Below are positions 60,803 through 64,000 of a stretch of DNA of 64,000 nt, one piece after another. Positions within the stretch are counted from its first letter, which is position 1, and the number at the start of each line of letters is the position of its first letter. This DNA comes from Anadara kagoshimensis (Eukaryota; Mollusca; Bivalvia; Arcoida; Arcidae), in the NCBI GenBank assembly GCA_021292105.1, contig CM037871.1, forward strand, positions 57,620,866 to 57,684,865. Reading direction: 5' to 3'. Below the pieces are notes generated by a model. The model searched no databases. It worked only from the letters and a program-made list of their open reading frames with translations, and was not told the DNA's origin. Position numbers and translations under genes: made by a program.

Positions 60803-61784
60803 ACAAGGCCCAGAGGAACCTCATCATGCAGTAGTGCAACTCCCAGCTAGAAGGGTGATGTGGCAGGATGACATGCTCCTCCCCCATTAGCTATGCTTAC
60901 TGATCATGTTAGTTAGGGAAGCTGGAGCACTGATATTTAAATGTTGATGTGATAATGACGATTGAAAATTACATATTGTATTAATGTAATGAATTGAAAT
61001 GTAAAATGCGCTTGGCAGTTTTGACTTTACTAGATTAAAACTAAGTTAAACTTTTATATGCGCGGCAAGCTGCGCTTCCGACGACGCCGAGCCGCGGTTA
61101 CCCGTGATTGGGCAGTGCTATAGCAGTGGAGTGCCTGTATTACGTCCGCGCTCAACGCGTGATCGGCAGTGCTACAGACGCGATGAGGCCGCGGTCAGTC
61201 GTGGTAACTTGTCGCTTTTTTCCCGCGCTCGACAACGTGCGAACCTATTTTTAGCCTCACACGTAGCTGAACATGCATATGGTAAGCCGTGCTTAGGCAG
61301 TGCTTGAGCAGTGGAACAGCCACCGACGGCAATACCCCCGGCATATCTGAAGTACGTTACTTATTTAACATTGCAGCGTTCAACATTGAATAAGTAAACA
61401 GTTACTTATTCAACATTCGCAAATATTTTTGTTTCATTCATAAAACATCAAATAAAACAAATTGTGTCACATTTCACGATTAAATGTCACCAGTATGGTT
61501 ACCCCCAGTGCCTCGGAACACATTGGCTTAAAGCTTCAATGTAAGCCCATACTATTATATACAGTATTTCATAAAGACGGAAAGTAAAGTGCCTGAGCAA
61601 AGGGATATAATAGCCACAACCTAACTACAATCCTGCTAGTCTGTTATCCTGACACAAGTTAAGTCAGTTTTTCCCTAACCCAGTAAAACTGAGTGTAGCT
61701 GGGGAGCTGAATTTACTTATTTTTACAACTTTAGTTTGTCGCATCCGGGGATCGAACCCGCGACCTCTCGCATATAGAGCGGAC

Positions 61785-62163
61785 ACTAAGTCGATTTATC
61801 GAGATAGTTAAGTCGATTTATCGAGATACTAAGACGATTTATCGATATTTTTAAGTCGATTTATCGAGATTTTTAAGTCGATTTATCGAGATTGTTAAGT
61901 CGATTTATCGAGATAGTTAAGTCGATTAATCGAGATCCTATGTCGATTTATCGAAATACTAAGTCGATTTATCGAGATAATAAGTCGATTTATCGAGAAA
62001 CTAAGTCGATTTATCGAGATAATAAGTCGATTTATCGACATAGTTAAGTCGATTTATCGAGATATTAAGTCGATTTATCGAGATACTAAGTCGATTTATC
62101 GAGAAACTAAGTCGACATATCAAAATTAAAAAAAAAATGTCGTGGCCCTAATACGCTTCCGTA
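61785..62163 (-). repeat. Right satellite-like TIR of the 4.84-kb foldback element
   Basis: Inverted counterpart with about 15 units. It has gained extra units relative to the left arm but keeps the outer 50 bp and several variant units in the same order. Confidence 0.88.
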
Positions 62164-62180
62164 GATTTAGACATGGATTG

Positions 62181-62219
<39 letters not shown>

Positions 62220-62275
62220 ATTTTGGACATGGATTGTATCTTTGTTTTTGATTGATCAAAAGTGCCTCGATTTAA
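62164..62275. repeat. Resumed end of the 39-bp minisatellite after the foldback insertion
   Basis: GATTTAGACATGGATTGGTA continues the interrupted unit, followed by an expanded T-run and one more degraded unit. Confidence 0.85.
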
Positions 62276-62349
62276 GTCTGTTATAAAATAAGTTGATACT
62301 GTAATGCTTTAAAAAAAAGAGTACCATTTCCCCTTGATGCAGAACAATA

Positions 62350-62700
62350 AACTAGAGTGAGTGAGTGAGTAATGCTGTTTAACGTCCAAGTCAAGAATAT
62401 TTCACTTATATCGAGACGTCGCCAGCTATAGGCTAAGGTGCAGAAATTTTGCCTGTGCGTTGCGCTGATGGCATTATACAGCAGGGTTCTTTAGCGTGCC
62501 AAGCCCACCATGACACGGGACCTCGTTTATTTTAAGTTCCCATCCGAAAGAACCGTGACTTTCATTTCGTAATACCGAATGCTTGGCGAAAGAACAGTCA
62601 CTACCCACTTTCAAGTCTTGGGTCAGACCCGGTCGGGGTTCGAACCCACGACCTTCCACTTACGAAGCGAGCACTCTACAAACTGAGCTACCGCAGTGGT
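62350..62700 (-). mobile_element. tRNA-headed SINE, most complete copy of the 14-kb family
   Basis: Reverse copy: GAACTGAGCTACCGCAGTGG-like box A at 62,680, GGTTCGAACCCACGACCTTC box B complement, full body to TCAAGAATATTTCACTTATA. It is a good template for a family consensus. Confidence 0.78.
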
Positions 62701-62859
62701 TAATAAACTAGAGGGTCTGTGGGACATGCTTCTCCAGAAAACTGTTGAACTGTAGTTTAAAATCAGGCAGTCTGATGTTGTAACATAAATACATTACGTA
62801 ATCATCAAAATAGCGACTGTAACTCCTGTATCACCCCCTCCCCCTTTTCTGGGTCCGGC

Positions 62860-62893
<34 letters not shown>

Positions 62894-62917
62894 TAACAAA
62901 TCACAAATTAATACATA

Positions 62918-62990
62918 TAAGGGCCACCTGTCGATAAAGGCCATTTTACTGGGTCCCTTGGGTGGCCTTTATTGACAGGTTTGACTGTAA
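62918..62990. mobile_element. Short pogo-like MITE (CAGTCAAACCTGTC ends)
   Basis: AAGGGCCACCTGTCGATAAA on the left, TTATTGACAGGTTTGACTGT on the right. Related pieces are at 4,275-4,412 and 34,843-34,928. Confidence 0.6.
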
Positions 62991-63442
62991 TTTTTCATCA
63001 CAATTTTCAAGCTCCCGTTGGGACATTTTCAAATGCTAGGTCAAGGTTTGCAGAGATGGTTGTAATGAACTTAATATGTACGAAAGCCTATTTGGCTCAG
63101 TTTGGTAGAACATTATATGGCTGCTCTTATAAAGTGTCATAACTACATCCATACTGGGTCTCATATTTAATAACGTATGTTTTATGGACAAACCGACGTA
63201 GTGACCTATGTTTCGACAAAACCGTTTATCAGTTACTAGATTTGACGTGAGGTATGTTACTTCATATAATGTTACCTTAAAATCACTACATTTGGCGTAC
63301 AACTTGTTGTTACATATAACGTGTCCTTGCTACATTTGGCGTACAACTTGTTGTTACATATAACGTGTCCCTGCTACATATGGCGGAGATTTTTACTATT
63401 TTACATATAGCGGTATTACTCCATATATCGTAGTTACTACAT

Positions 63443-63530
63443 ATGGAATGCCTCAACCACATTAAATACATAATTCGCATTATGTATACATAATGCTAAT
63501 TATGTATTTAATGTAGATGAGGCATTCCAT
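63443..63530. repeat. Palindrome, 42-bp arms
   Basis: ATGGAATGCCTCAACCACAT on the left pairs with the right arm ending GATGAGGCATTCCAT, with only 4 bases between. Confidence 0.85.
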
Positions 63531-63779
63531 AGGTTGGACATCACATTATTAGACACATCAATATCAAGACATTATATTGTACGAGTTTCGCGCATATTAA
63601 TTCGTCTCTTCTTCTTTTTTATAGAATTATACTAATTTATTTATTTATACCGTGTATAATGTATACGAATTTTGTCCAGATTAAGGACTACTGAATTGTT
63701 AATATTATAACTATAGAAACAGGATTAATATCCGTCTCTTAATTTTAATTGAGTTAAATTTACAATTTCGCTTTTTCGC

Positions 63780-63830
<51 letters not shown>

Positions 63831-64000
63831 TTAAATAATTGATGCCCTATCTGAATTCCGTATCGATAGGAATTATGTCAAGTGAAAATGTGGAAAAGCT
63901 GGAATAATAATTTATAATATTGTTGATAATAATAAACATATCCTCAAAACTGGCCAGTTATCAATTGTCTAACAAAAATAATAATCTAGGACATACTATT

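Larger units (their letters stand above)
57322..62163. mobile_element. Foldback element, 4.84 kb, TIRs made of 21-bp tandem repeats, 7-bp target duplication
   Basis: Both ends begin TACGGAAGCGTATTAGGGCC read inward, followed by a T/A run, GATATGTCGACTTAG, and then 13-15 units of TATCTCGATAAATCGACTTAG. The flanking sequence is duplicated as GATTTAG (57,315-57,321 and 62,164-62,170). Removing the element and one duplicate restores a perfect unit of the surrounding 39-bp minisatellite, which proves the insertion. The interior holds a three-fold repeated TTCATATTTGG block (57,680-58,250), a decayed Harbinger transposase, and a tRNA-like SINE piece near 61,740-61,785. Confidence 0.9.
62701..64000. 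other. Right end of the window, no gene seen
   Basis: Poly-T near 62,862-62,892, a short MITE, a doubled GCGTACAACTTGTTGTTACATA (63,294 and 63,338), the 63.4-kb palindrome and (ATTT)n at 63,781-63,831. Confidence 0.6.

Overview
The window is eukaryotic (metazoan) nuclear DNA. It is strongly A+T-rich, its genes are split by GT-AG introns, it carries several tRNA-headed SINE families, many DNA transposons and MITEs, and long microsatellites. The repeat style (SINE bodies, foldback elements, low GC) suggests a mollusc, probably a bivalve. That is an inference from repeat texture, not a proven identification.

Layout. Positions 1-4,527 hold MITEs, a SINE and a (TATAC)n microsatellite, with no gene seen. 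Positions 4,528-15,202 (minus strand) hold a complete ten-exon gene for a very-long-chain acyl-CoA synthetase / fatty acid transport protein of the SLC27 (FATP/ACSVL) family, predicted at 620 aa. Positions 17,939-34,608 (minus strand) hold a second complete ten-exon paralogue, 623 aa. Exons 3-10 are identical in length and all intron phases match, so the pair is a tandem duplication. Both proteins end in SKL, the canonical PTS1 peroxisomal import signal, and both have a hydrophobic N-terminal segment. Gene B is stretched by insertions in its introns: a mariner with one in-frame stop, a Mutator-like long-TIR element with a 9-bp target duplication, a hAT-like MITE nested in another TIR element, and a pogo-like MITE.

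Positions 34,609-42,163 are intergenic repeats. At 42,112 (plus strand) a TATA box precedes a short first coding exon (42,164-42,186) joined in phase to 47,099-47,294. This is the 5' part of a gene I do not recognise, and I could not find its later exons. Its first intron holds four tandem hairpins and a 51-bp minisatellite. From 47.3 to 64.0 kb the DNA is almost entirely repeats: two foldback elements whose inverted termini are built from short tandem repeats (48,787-50,340 with a 6-bp target duplication; 57,322-62,163 with a 7-bp target duplication and a decayed Harbinger transposase inside), a 39-bp minisatellite with higher-order structure (54,811-57,321) that the second foldback element interrupts, and SINEs.

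The two acyl-CoA synthetases would activate long or very long fatty acids for peroxisomal or membrane-linked lipid metabolism. The rest of the window is a record of transposon activity. Its most unusual aspect is that two minisatellites appear to have been seeded from the ends of dispersed repeats. I did not find a convincing new enzymatic or defence system.
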